DNA of 64,000 nucleotides from Flavobacterium covae (GTDB lineage Bacteria; Bacteroidota; Bacteroidia; Flavobacteriales; Flavobacteriaceae): NCBI GenBank assembly GCA_019565575.1, contig CP067379.1, positions 3,100,001 to 3,164,000 of the forward strand, read 5' to 3'. Shown piece by piece: positions 38,108 to 47,647 of this stretch (position 1 is its first letter; each line of letters starts with the position of its first letter). The notes under the pieces were generated by a model. It saw only the letters and a program-made list of their open reading frames with translations, ran no database searches and was not told where the DNA came from. The position numbers and the translations under genes were made by a program.

Positions 38108-39787
38108 ATGATAGAGAATTTACCTAAAGAACTAACAATAAACCAATTACAAAGAATAAATTTTGGAGATATTGAAGCGAATGATGATAGATTACTTTTT
38201 GATAGCGTATGTAAAACCGCATCTGTTATAGAATTTATAAATGGAAGTAAAAATATTGTTTTAGGAGAAAAGGGAACTGGAAAAACTGCACTTTTTAGAC
38301 TAATAAAAGATAATAAATTAAAGTTTAATCAAAATAATGGTTATAAGAACATAATAATTCCTGTAGAAGATAATTTTCAATATAAAAATATTAAAAGTAG
38401 AATTTTAAGCATTATCGATTCAAAAGATGAGGATTCCACTTTTAAGTATCAAGTTGTTTGGGAATTATTCTTTTTTCAAAAAATAGTTTCTAAAATTGAA
38501 AAGTCGGATATTTCACTAACTAATGAAATTAGAAAAGCTATTGATTTATGCAATAAATTTTTCAACACATCACAAATTGAGAATTTAATTAAAACAAAAA
38601 CAACTTTTGGAATTAAACTTTATGATACACCAACAACAATATTACCCGATTTATATTATTCTAATGAACCTGTAGTTACTGAAAAAGATTCAAAAGTCGA
38701 TTCATTTGAAAAACTTGAAATCGATCTTGATCATTTTAAAAATGAAATTAATCTATTCTTAATTGAAAATGATTTAAACATAATTATAATTATTGACAGG
38801 TTAGATGAATTTGTAAGTAAAACTGACCAGAAAACTCAACTTGAAATGTTAGAGGCATTAATTGCAGTTGAAAGAGAATATGGTAGATTTTCAAATATTG
38901 AATTAAAAATATTTTTAAGAGATGATTTATTTAAACAACTAAGCTTTGAGGGCATTGGTTATGATAAAGTGATTTCTAAAAAAGTAGATTTAAAATGGAA
39001 TCCAGAAAAAATAAGAGAATTCATTGCAAAAAGGATATACGCAAATTATCTTAAAATATTTAAAATTAATAATTTAGTTCTATCTGTTGATAATGAAACG
39101 CTCGAAATTGATACCTCAATTGACACCGATGAATTTGTTAGACCATCTTTTTTTGTTAGAAAATATCGAAAGCTTTTAAAAAGATTAAATCCAGCACATT
39201 ATGCTCAAAAATTTCCAAGAAAAACAAATCTAAATGACAATTTAAACAAACAAATTATACTTTCTGTTTTTCCTAAATATGTTGATTTTAAAAACGAAGA
39301 AGGTAAAATAATTGAAATGGATATTTTTGATTATTTTTCTGAAAATTTCAATTTAGGTACTGGAAACTCAATACCAAGACTAATTTTAATTTTTCTAGAC
39401 AAGGTAATTTCGGTTGCTAAAAATTATTATATAGAAAATTCTGATCAAACACCATTCTTAAAATCAGAACATCAATGTTCTGAGATATTTAAAAAAGGAT
39501 TTTTCATTAAAGCATACGCTGAATTCAAAGAAGATATTTACTTGAACTTTGCAAAATTAAACCCAGAATTAGAAGATAAAGTTATGCTTTTTAAAGAGAA
39601 GATTGGTTACAGATATTCATTTAGAGCTAAAGAATTAAAAGGTCTTCTAAACATAAAAAATGATTTAGAAATATATCATTTTTGTGAATATCTTGTCCAT
39701 ATTGGCTTTTTGAAAAGAATAAATTCTTCTACTTTAATTGAAGATATGAAATTTGAATTACCATTAATTTTTAGAAATATAAAATAA
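38108..39787 (+). CDS. cassette 5, P-loop ATPase of the Sll1717 type
   Basis: 560 residues from ATG 38108. Walker A NIVLGEKGTGKTALFRLI lies near residue 60; the Walker-B-like LNIIIIIDRLDEFV near 240 gives the DxxDE form of STAND-like/KAP-like NTPases. The C-terminal 200 residues contain a winged-helix-like region (ELKGLLNIKNDLEIYHFCEY). NCBI names this family P-loop ATPase, Sll1717 family; it is often found in defence-rich loci. Frame intact, length normal. The stop codon lies inside the left end of the next hairpin. Effector partner unknown. Confidence 0.78.
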   Translation: MIENLPKELTINQLQRINFGDIEANDDRLLFDSVCKTASVIEFINGSKNIVLGEKGTGKTALFRLIKDNKLKFNQNNGYKNIIIPVEDNFQYKNIKSRILSIIDSKDEDSTFKYQVVWELFFFQKIVSKIEKSDISLTNEIRKAIDLCNKFFNTSQIENLIKTKTTFGIKLYDTPTTILPDLYYSNEPVVTEKDSKVDSFEKLEIDLDHFKNEINLFLIENDLNIIIIIDRLDEFVSKTDQKTQLEMLEALIAVEREYGRFSNIELKIFLRDDLFKQLSFEGIGYDKVISKKVDLKWNPEKIREFIAKRIYANYLKIFKINNLVLSVDNETLEIDTSIDTDEFVRPSFFVRKYRKLLKRLNPAHYAQKFPRKTNLNDNLNKQIILSVFPKYVDFKNEEGKIIEMDIFDYFSENFNLGTGNSIPRLILIFLDKVISVAKNYYIENSDQTPFLKSEHQCSEIFKKGFFIKAYAEFKEDIYLNFAKLNPELEDKVMLFKEKIGYRYSFRAKELKGLLNIKNDLEIYHFCEYLVHIGFLKRINSSTLIEDMKFELPLIFRNIK

Positions 39788-39923
39788 CGACTGCTAACAG
39801 CAGTTTTGTGTCATTGCTTGTTTCGGGCTTTCTTCCGAATTTTCTACCGAAAATTAGGCTTTGTTTTGTACTTGTTGTGGTAATTGTTATATTTACGCAA
39901 CGAACACAAAGCTGGCGGAACGT
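39784..39923 (+). repeat. attC-like hairpin closing cassette 5
   Basis: Left arm ATAACGACTGCTAACAGC then AGTTTTGTGTCATTGC; right arm GCAACGAACACAAAGCTGG then CGGAACGT. The left end pairs with the start of its own cassette (38064-38078) in 14 of 15 positions. The inner arms pair over about 16 bases. The right recombination point is interrupted by an IS end at 39924. Confidence 0.72.
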
Positions 39924-40006
39924 CAGGCTGTGAAAAAACCTCTTTTTGAATACAATTCATCCCACCAAACTGACATAACTTTGTTTTAAGCAATGCTATT
40001 TAAGAA
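39924..40006 (-). mobile_element. end fragment of the same IS as at 37274
   Basis: 39924-40006 repeats 37274-37355 almost base for base (CAGGCTGTGAAAAAACCTC, then CATCCCACCAAACTGACATA and CAATGCTATTT). It starts at the same position of the hairpin (after GGAACGT) and stops where the IS91-like relic begins. Confidence 0.7.
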
Positions 40007-40260
40007 TATACAAGAGGCATTTAACGCCTCTTTTTTTGAAATTAATTGTTTGGTAGTTTTTATAGTGATTTCCTTCACTTATGGGTAAAATCCCCGTACT
40101 ACTTTATTTTGAAAAAGTTTTTTGGGAGTATATGCAAGACAAAACGTCTTGTGAGCTCCTCTATAGAAAGTGTCATCTACTTTTTTAAATCCCTTACGAC
40201 TTGTAATGTTTATAGTGTAACTTGAGCCACACTTAGGACACTTTTTTATTTTTTTCACAA
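40007..40260 (-). pseudogene. IS91-like relic, third copy
   Basis: 40007-40152 is a near-copy of 22703-22872. On the minus strand 40260-40130 reads KKCPKCGSSYTINITSRKGF then KKVDDTFYRGAHKTFCLHIL, a zinc-ribbon-like segment joined to a transposase-like fragment. It marks the right border of the accessory region. Confidence 0.5.
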
Positions 40261-40266
40261 AATAAA

Positions 40267-40300
40267 GAAGTATATTGAAAGTAGTTTCAATATACTTCTC
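40267..40300 (-). terminator. terminator of the two-component operon
   Basis: Perfect 15-bp stem AGAAGTATATTGAAA / TTTCAATATACTTCT with a 4-base loop, 64 bases past the response-regulator stop, followed on the minus strand by a T-rich run. Confidence 0.8.
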
Positions 40301-40363
40301 TTTATCTACTTATTTCATTGGGCTTAATAACATTTTTTAGGTGCTATTTACTACATTGTCTTT

Positions 40364-41067
40364 TTAGCTATTCTTTACAACTAATCGAAATCCTTCTCCA
40401 TGAATATTAAGTATTTCGACGTTTTCGTCGTGTTTAAGATATTTACGTAACTTTGCAATATAAACATCCATACTACGAGAAGTGAAATAATTATCATCTC
40501 TCCAGATTTTAGTTAAAGCTAACTCACGTGGCATTAAATCATTTTCGTGCAACGCTAACATTTTCAATAGCTCATTTTCTTTTGGAGAAAGTTTTACTGG
40601 CTCGTCACCAGGATATGTTAAAAAACGTAATTTAGCATTTAAATGGAATTTACCTATACTAAACTCATATTTACTACTATCTCCTTTCATTTCAGAAGCT
40701 TTTCGTTGAATAATAGCTCTGATTTTCATCAGCAACACTTCTGAATCAAAAGGTTTGTTCAAATAATCGTCTGCTCCTACCTTATATCCTTTTAGAACAT
40801 CTTCTTTCATGGTTTTTGCTGTAAGAAAAATAAGAGGTACTTCTTTGTTTTTTTCTCTTATTTCTTTGGCTAATGTAAAACCATCTTTATAAGGCATCAT
40901 AACATCTAGAATACACAAATCGTATTCGTCTTTTTTAAACTTCTCGAAGCCTTCCATTCCATTTTTAGCCAACGTTACTTCAAAATCATTCATACTTAAA
41001 TAATCTCGAAGAATTGAACCAAAATTAGGGTCATCTTCTACTAACAATATTTTTTTACCATTTCCAT
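40364..41067 (-). CDS. OmpR-family response regulator (frame interrupted at the start)
   Basis: About 234 residues. Receiver domain with acidic pair VEDDPN, phospho-acceptor in LCILDVMMPYKDGF, T/K in FLTAKTMKEDV and YLNKPFD; the C-terminal winged helix is of OmpR type (LSPKENELLKMLALHENDLM, RSMDVYIAKLRKYLK). No ATG is in frame as written; ATG 41067 or 41061 fits if one A is restored to the A7 run at 41051-41056, giving MVKKILLVEDD. The start nearly overlaps the kinase stop (TGATTATG), so the pair is co-translated. Confidence 0.92.
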
Positions 41068-41069
41068 AA

Positions 41070-42653
41070 TCAAACTATTAAGGGTAATTTTATTATAAAT
41101 GTACTTCCTTTACCTTTTTCACTTTCTACTACCACTTCTCCATGGTGGTCATCCATAATTCTTTTTACATAGGCCAATCCTAATCCATGTCCTTTAACAT
41201 TGTGTATATCGCCTGTGTGTTCTCTATAGAATTTATCAAAAATCTTTTTTTGTGCTACTTTACCAATTCCTATTCCATTGTCTTTAATTTTTATAACAAT
41301 AAAATTTTTAACGTTTTCTGTGCTTATATTTATTACAGGTTTTTCAGGTGTGTATTTAACTGCATTTTCTAAAACATTTACTAAAACGTTCGTAAAGTGT
41401 ATATCATTTAGTAAGGCTTTTGATTTTAATGCTTTAAAATCGGTTTTCATTTCGCCTTGTCGATCTTCTACAATTAAACTTACATGTTCAATTGCTTCTT
41501 CTAACATATCATGTACATCATGACATTCTTTTGTTATATCTAATTCTTTTCTTTCTAATTTTGAAATTCTTAAAACATTCTCTACTTGTGCATGCATTCT
41601 TTTATTTTCGTCTTTGATCATTTGCAAATAACGTTGCACTTTTTCCTTGTCATCAATTACTTTAGGGTTTCGAATAGCATCTAAAGCTAAGTTAATTGTT
41701 GCAATGGGGGTTTTAAATTCATGTGTCATATTGTTGATAAAATCTGTCTTGATTTCGGAAATATGACGTTGAGTATTAAGCTGTTTTAAAGCACTATAAT
41801 AGGCTACGATTATAATAGATGTGAATAAGAAAGCTAGAAATGCAATTCCAACAAAGTCAGAGGCTAAAAACACTTTCTTTTTAGGAAAACTCAACAATAA
41901 TTGATATCTACTAATGCCATCGTTATCCGTAAATAAGGGTGTATCGTAGGTATTTTTTTTATCGTATTTAAAATGTTCCGATTTAACTTTAGTGGCTAAA
42001 CCGTTATTATAAATTCCGAACTCAAAAGGAGTATTTATCCCTAATGCTTTTAGTTCATTTGCAAATAAAACTTGTAATTGTTCTACACTTACTCTTTGCG
42101 AAACTTGTCTGGTTGCTGCTATATCTTTAAAATTAAGTTCAAAAGTTGCTTTATCTAAAATTTCAACCACCCCTGCTTTTTCTATTCGTTCAGAAGGATA
42201 AACCACTGAACTCATCTTTTGATCATTTAAAGTGGTTTCATTATACACTTCTGTTACACGTTTTGCCACATAATTTTTGATTCGTGTAGAATCATTGTTT
42301 TTATCAAAGAACGATGAAGATACGGAGTAATCTTCGGGAATTATACTATTTGAATAAATTATGGTTTGATTTGTTAATTCATTTTTTTCTACATAAAAAA
42401 ACTTCATTAATTCACTTCGTTCTGGTTCTTTTCCTATACTGTCTTTTATTTTACTAAATCGACTCAAAAAGGTATAGGCTTCCTGCTCTTCTACTTCTCT
42501 TGCTACGTTATCAATAACTTGTTTTACTTGATATTTAAATTGTTCTTCTTTATTTTTAAAAGAAACATTTATCAAATATCCTTGCACAACTACAATTCCT
42601 AGAAGAGCGATGGACATTAATACTACGACAAAACGGAACCAATTCTTATTCAT
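41070..42653 (-). CDS. sensor histidine kinase
   Basis: 527 residues. An N-terminal membrane helix (FVVVLMSIALLGIVVVQGYL), a periplasmic sensor of about 240 residues, a second helix (FVGIAFLAFLFTSIIIVAYY), then HisKA with phospho-His in NNMTHEFKTPIATINLALD and HATPase_c with N-box FTNVLVNVLENAVKY, G1 KDNGIGIGK and G2 GHGLGLAYVKRIM. No HAMP domain is evident. It phosphorylates the adjacent regulator; the stimulus is unknown. Frame intact. Confidence 0.95.
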   Translation of the reverse strand: MNKNWFRFVVVLMSIALLGIVVVQGYLINVSFKNKEEQFKYQVKQVIDNVAREVEEQEAYTFLSRFSKIKDSIGKEPERSELMKFFYVEKNELTNQTIIYSNSIIPEDYSVSSSFFDKNNDSTRIKNYVAKRVTEVYNETTLNDQKMSSVVYPSERIEKAGVVEILDKATFELNFKDIAATRQVSQRVSVEQLQVLFANELKALGINTPFEFGIYNNGLATKVKSEHFKYDKKNTYDTPLFTDNDGISRYQLLLSFPKKKVFLASDFVGIAFLAFLFTSIIIVAYYSALKQLNTQRHISEIKTDFINNMTHEFKTPIATINLALDAIRNPKVIDDKEKVQRYLQMIKDENKRMHAQVENVLRISKLERKELDITKECHDVHDMLEEAIEHVSLIVEDRQGEMKTDFKALKSKALLNDIHFTNVLVNVLENAVKYTPEKPVINISTENVKNFIVIKIKDNGIGIGKVAQKKIFDKFYREHTGDIHNVKGHGLGLAYVKRIMDDHHGEVVVESEKGKGSTFIIKLPLIV

Positions 42654-42721
42654 TGAAGCAAATATAATATTTTAACATTCATTTGTTAAAAAAATTAACC
42701 AAACATTAACAATAAAAGATT

Positions 42722-43310
42722 TTAGTATGAATTTGATAAAATTTTAAGAATATCATCAAATTGTTTTTGAGTTTCTTTTAAATTTTCATTTATTATAACA
42801 AAATCACTTTTTAGACGCTTTTTCTCATCTGATAATTGATTTTGCATACGATCTAAAACAGCTTTTTTAGTTAAGTTATCACGTTGCATTACTCTTTTGA
42901 TACGTGTTTCTTCTGGAAGCGGTAACTAAAATAATTTTATCACATTTTTTATAATTTCCACTCTCAATAAGTATGGCTGATTCTTTTACTACAAAGGAAT
43001 GAAAATGATGTAGTTGCAACCATTGATCAAAGTGTTTCGCTACCAAAGGATGTATCAAATTATTTAATGTTTTTAATTTGGAAGGATTATTGAAAACAAT
43101 TTGAGCTAATTGTTTTCGATTTATTTTACCTTCTAGCAATACACTACTCCCAAATAATTCGGTGACTTGCTGAATTGTTTGGGGTAGTTCCATTATTTTA
43201 CGAGCTTCTTCATCAGCTATATAGATAGGGATTCCTTTATCTTGAAATAAACGGGCTATTGTGGTTTTTCCACTTCCTATCCCTCCTGTTAATCCAATAA
43301 CTTTTGTCAT
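42722..43310 (-). CDS. coaE: dephospho-CoA kinase (frame interrupted)
   Basis: About 195 residues. Last step of CoA synthesis. P-loop [24 protein letters not shown], then [17 protein letters not shown] in the lid region and a C-terminal helix ending [12 protein letters not shown]. One extra base near 42916 shifts the frame after KIILVTA. Its ATG overlaps the stop of the upstream glycosyltransferase (TAATG). Essential in bacteria, so the shift is best read as a sequence error. Confidence 0.93.
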
Positions 43311-44311
43311 TAAACTTTAAAAAATAATTCAGGAAAAGCTTCCTCTGGCATTTTTTTTAAGATATTAATTTTGTAATACGATTCTATAAAGCCCATACCG
43401 TATCCAAAAAACTGTCTCCAAACAGCTATAATAGAATACAGCCCTACTTTTAAATTTTTATTTTTATAGGTTGAAACAAGAAATATGGCTACTGTGTATA
43501 AAAAATATAGTTTTAATAACCAATCAAACAGAAATAGGAAACTCAGAAGTATACCTGTAAAAAAACCTAACACAAATAATGAGGGTAAAAAGAATGTGGG
43601 TTTTGCGTGTTCAGGATACCATTTATTTAAAATAGGCCTTACCTTACCAAATTTATTAACTTGAATATAAAATTTTTCCCAATCAATTCTTCTTTTATGG
43701 TATACAAACGCGCTAGGAATTAACTTTGTTTCAAATCCCATTTTCCATAATCTAATTGACAAATCAGGATCTTCTCCTGGATGAATATTAGAAAATCCTT
43801 TTGATGCTTCGAAGGCTTTTTTAGAAATTCCCATATTAAAGCTTCTAGGCTGAAATTTTCCAATTTTTTCACTAGCTCCTCTTATACCTCCTGTAGTGAG
43901 TACAGAGGTCATAGCAAAATTAATTGCTTTTTGAATTGGTGTAAACGTGGACAACATATCATCTGGTCCGCCAAAACAGTCTACATATTTTTCTGACAAG
44001 GATTTTTCTACTTCTAACAGATACTGTGGCGGAAGTATACAATCTGAATCCAAAATAATATAATAATTTCCTTTTGCATATTGCATTCCAAAATTACGAG
44101 AGTCTCCTGGGCCTGAATTATATTTTAAATAATAAGTCAAATTCAACTCTGCTCTATACTTATCTACTATATGTTCACAAGGTATTGTAGAACCGTCTTC
44201 AACAATTATAATTTCAAAAGGTTTATTATAAGTTTGTTTAGTCAAACTTTCTAATAATTCATCTATTTCATCTGGTCTATTGTAAACAGGGATAACAAAA
44301 GAAAAATTCAT
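43310..44311 (-). CDS. family 2 glycosyltransferase, membrane-bound
   Basis: 333 residues. GT-A fold start [20 protein letters not shown], the DXD-like [13 protein letters not shown], and a later [18 protein letters not shown]. Two or three C-terminal membrane helices ([30 protein letters not shown]). It probably adds sugars at the cytoplasmic face of the inner membrane; acceptor unknown. Translationally coupled to coaE. Confidence 0.88.
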   Translation of the reverse strand: MNFSFVIPVYNRPDEIDELLESLTKQTYNKPFEIIIVEDGSTIPCEHIVDKYRAELNLTYYLKYNSGPGDSRNFGMQYAKGNYYIILDSDCILPPQYLLEVEKSLSEKYVDCFGGPDDMLSTFTPIQKAINFAMTSVLTTGGIRGASEKIGKFQPRSFNMGISKKAFEASKGFSNIHPGEDPDLSIRLWKMGFETKLIPSAFVYHKRRIDWEKFYIQVNKFGKVRPILNKWYPEHAKPTFFLPSLFVLGFFTGILLSFLFLFDWLLKLYFLYTVAIFLVSTYKNKNLKVGLYSIIAVWRQFFGYGMGFIESYYKINILKKMPEEAFPELFFKV

Positions 44312-44753
44312 TCTTCTTACTTTTTTGACAAAGTTACATTTTTAACAAAAAATAATAATGAAAAATAAGTGCTTTTTTACCTTAATTTGTCTTTTTTTTT
44401 ACAAAAAACATTTCAAAATAGGGTTCTAATATAAACTACTTTAATTTTGTCATTATATCTCAGTTTATTCATTTTTTTATAAAAATACTATCTTTTTATT
44501 TTTACAAAAGTTTATTTTCTTTATTTTATTGGAATTAGTTACCCAAAATCACTGTGAAACATTTTTTAAAAGGGTTTAAGCCTGCTCTGAAAATTTCAAA
44601 AAAAGATTCTAAATACCTTTTGTTTGTATTTAATTTTTAAAATTAAAAAACATATCGAGAATTTTACTTTTTAATCCAGTATATTTTAAGTCTAAATAAA
44701 AAGAGGTTTTCTAAATAATTAGAAAACCTCTTTTTATTTATTTATTAGGCTAT
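44312..44753. repeat. AT-rich gene-free stretch with dispersed repeat and terminator
   Basis: No gene seen. 44655-44690 is one of three copies of the TTTTTAATCCAGTATATTTT repeat. A 21-bp stem at 44694-44714 / 44719-44739 (core AGAGGTTTTCTAA) with a 4-base loop is the terminator of fabV. Confidence 0.75.
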
Positions 44754-45945
44754 TTATTTTATACTTTCAATAGGAACTATTTCGCTTGTATCAGCTAAAT
44801 AATCAACTCCTTCAAAACCGAAACCAAATAGGTTTAAGAAATCATTTTTATAACCTGCTAAATCTCCAATTTCTTTTAAAGTTTCTGTATCAGCTTGTTT
44901 CCACAAAGTTTTAACAGTTTCCTGAACATCATCGCGCATTTCCCAATCATCTACACGAATACGTCCTTTTTCATCTACTGGTACTGTTGCTCCATTATAT
45001 AAGCATTCTGAAAATAAACGCTGCATTTGTTCAATACATCCTTCGTGTATTCCTTTTGCTTTCATTGTTTTATATAATAATGATATATACAATGGGATGA
45101 CAGGAATTGCTGAACTGGCTTGCGTAACCAAAGCTTTATTTACAGATACGAAGGCACGTCCGTTAATATCCTTTAATTTTTCGTCTATCCCAAAGGCTGT
45201 TGCTTCAAGGTGATCTTTAGCACGACCAATCGTTCCTTTTCTATATACTGCTTCTGTTACTTCTGGACCAATATAAGAATAGGCAACAGTAGTAGCTCCT
45301 TCCAGCTAATACTCCAGCTTCTTTCATAGCATCAATCCACATTGTCCAATCTTCTCCCCCCATTACAACTACTGTATTATCTATATCTTCTTGTACAGCG
45401 GGTTGAATAGAAACTTCCGATACTACTCCGGTATGAAAATCAACCGTTTTATCACTAAAAATCTGACCAATAGGTTTTAATACAGAACGATGTAACACTC
45501 CTGTATTTGGGTGCATACGTACAGGAGAAGCTAAACTATATACGACAAGATCGACCTGTCCTAGATCTGATTTTATCATATTAATTGTTTTTTCTTTAAT
45601 TTCTTTTGAAAAAGCGTCTCCATTAATACTTTTAGCGTATAAGCCTCCTTTTTTAGCTTCTTGTTCAAAAGCGGCAGAATTATACCATCCTGGGGTAGCT
45701 GTTTTTCCTTCTGTTGGTTCTTTTTCAAAGAATACTCCAATTGTAGAAGCATTACTACCAAAAGCAGCTGTAATTCTAGAAGCTAAACCAAATCCTGTAG
45801 AAGCACCAATTACTAATACTCTTTTTGGTCCGTCTATTTTTCCTTTAGATAATACGTAATTAACTTGGTTTTTTACACTTTGAGCACAACCATCAGGGTG
45901 CGCTGTCAGGCATATAAAACCTCTCATTCTTGGTTCAATAATCAT
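44754..45945 (-). CDS. fabV: trans-2-enoyl-ACP/CoA reductase FabV (frame interrupted)
   Basis: About 396 residues, the normal FabV length. Opening [20 protein letters not shown], the NADH-binding loop [38 protein letters not shown], and the C-terminal [12 protein letters not shown]. It performs the final reduction in fatty-acid elongation and is triclosan-tolerant in described homologues. One extra G near 45302 (GCTGGAAGG for GCTGAAGG) splits the frame. Confidence 0.93.
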
Positions 45946-45986
45946 ATCTTTTCAATTAGTTTGATTAGCAAATTTAATTTAAATAA

Positions 45987-47638
45987 TTAGTTAAGCAAAG
46001 CTTTTGCATGTGCAATGGCTGAGTCTGAAATATTTTTACCTGATAACATTTCTGCTATTTCTATAATTCGTTCTTCTTGGGATAGTAGTTTTAATTCAGA
46101 AATAGTAACATCTACTCGATCTGATTTAAAAACTTTATAATGCTGTTGTCCTTTTGAAGCAATTTGAGGTAAATGTGTAATAGCAAAGACTTGCATTTTA
46201 TGACTCATTTGTTGCATGATATTGGCCATTTTTTGAGCTACTTCGCCAGATACTCCTGTATCTATTTCATCAAAAATTATAGTAGGTAATTTTGAATAGT
46301 TTGCTAAAACTGCTTTTACAGCTAGCATTATACGAGACATTTCTCCTCCTGATGCTACTTTTTTTAGCAATCCAAAATCAGTTCCTTTATTAGCAGAAAA
46401 CAATAACTGGATTTCATCTTTTCCATTTGGCAAGAATGTTGTTGACTCTTTTATATCAAATTCAAAACGAGCATTTGACATTCCTAATTCGTTTAGAATT
46501 TCTGTAATTTGAGTGATCAAAACTGGGACTATTTCTTTACGTTTTTTTGAAATTTTTGTTGCCAATTCTGTTACTTGTTCATTTTTAATATTTATTTCGG
46601 CTTGTAACTTTTGTATTTGTTCATCAAGATCATCTGCAAATATCACTTTTGCATCTAAGTTTTTTTGAATTTCAATTAATTCTTCAACTGTATTTACTTG
46701 GTGTTTTTTTTGAAGGTTGTAGATAAGTTGTAATTTCTGATTAACGAATTCTAATTTTTCAGGATCATTAACTAGTTTTTCGCTTTGATTTTCTAAATCT
46801 GTAACTAGGTCATCCATTTCTATCAAGATGCTTGTTATTCTTTCTAACAGAATTTGATATTCTGGAGAAAAATCTCCTATTTTTTGAAGTGAATTTTTTA
46901 CTTCTTTCAAATTTTGTAAAACACCTATTTGTTCTTCATTACTTAACGCAATGGATTTGTCGAGATTTTCTTTTATAATTTCGATATTATTTAGTTTTTC
47001 AAAAATATCTTCTAATTCTTGTTGTTCTCCTTCTTTGAGATTGGCTTGAAATAATTCTTGTAGTAAGAAAGTGTTATAATCTGCTTCTTTTGCTAAGGAT
47101 TCTTTTTCTGATAAAATCTTTTTAAGTTTGCTTGAAGCGACTTATAATGTTTTAATTTTTTTTGATAGAGTTGTAATAGGTTTGCATTAGATGCAATGGC
47201 ATCTAATATTTCAATCTGATAGGATTCTTCCGTTAATTCTCTTGTTTGTTGTTGTGAATGAATATCAATTAAAAATGTACCTAATTCTTGTAATTCGGTT
47301 AAATTAACAGGACTATCATTTACAAAAGCTCTTGATTTTCCAGAAGGAAGGATTTCACGTCGAATAATAGTAATTTCTTCAAAATCCATATCATTTTGTT
47401 CGAAAAATTCTCTAAGATTATATGCTGATAGATTAAAATGTGCTTCTATTACACATTTTTGTTCTTTATCTTTTAAAGAGCCTAAATCTGCTCGGTTTCC
47501 TAAAACTAGTCCGAGTGCTCCTAATAAAATAGATTTACCAGCTCCTGTTTCACCAGTAATTATAGAAAACTGATTAGAAAAATTCATTTCTAATTGTTCT
47601 ATTAATGCAAAATTTTTAATTGATAATTGTACGAGCAT
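45987..47638 (-). CDS. recN: DNA repair protein RecN (frame interrupted)
   Basis: About 550 residues. SMC-like: Walker A ITGETGAGKSILLGALGL, long coiled-coil arms, signature SGGEMSRIMLAVKAVLAN and Walker B TIIFDEIDTGVSGEVAQKM. One A missing from the run near 47125 breaks the frame after QANLKK. It acts in double-strand break repair. It lies ten bases after the DUF4835 gene in an operon with coaBC and rpoZ upstream. Confidence 0.94.
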
Positions 47639-47647
47639 GTGGTAAAA

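Noticed and set aside
40130-40260. Possible small zinc-ribbon gene on the minus strand
   Set aside because: The CPKCG segment runs straight into a sequence shared with the IS91-like relics and has no separate start or stop of its own.
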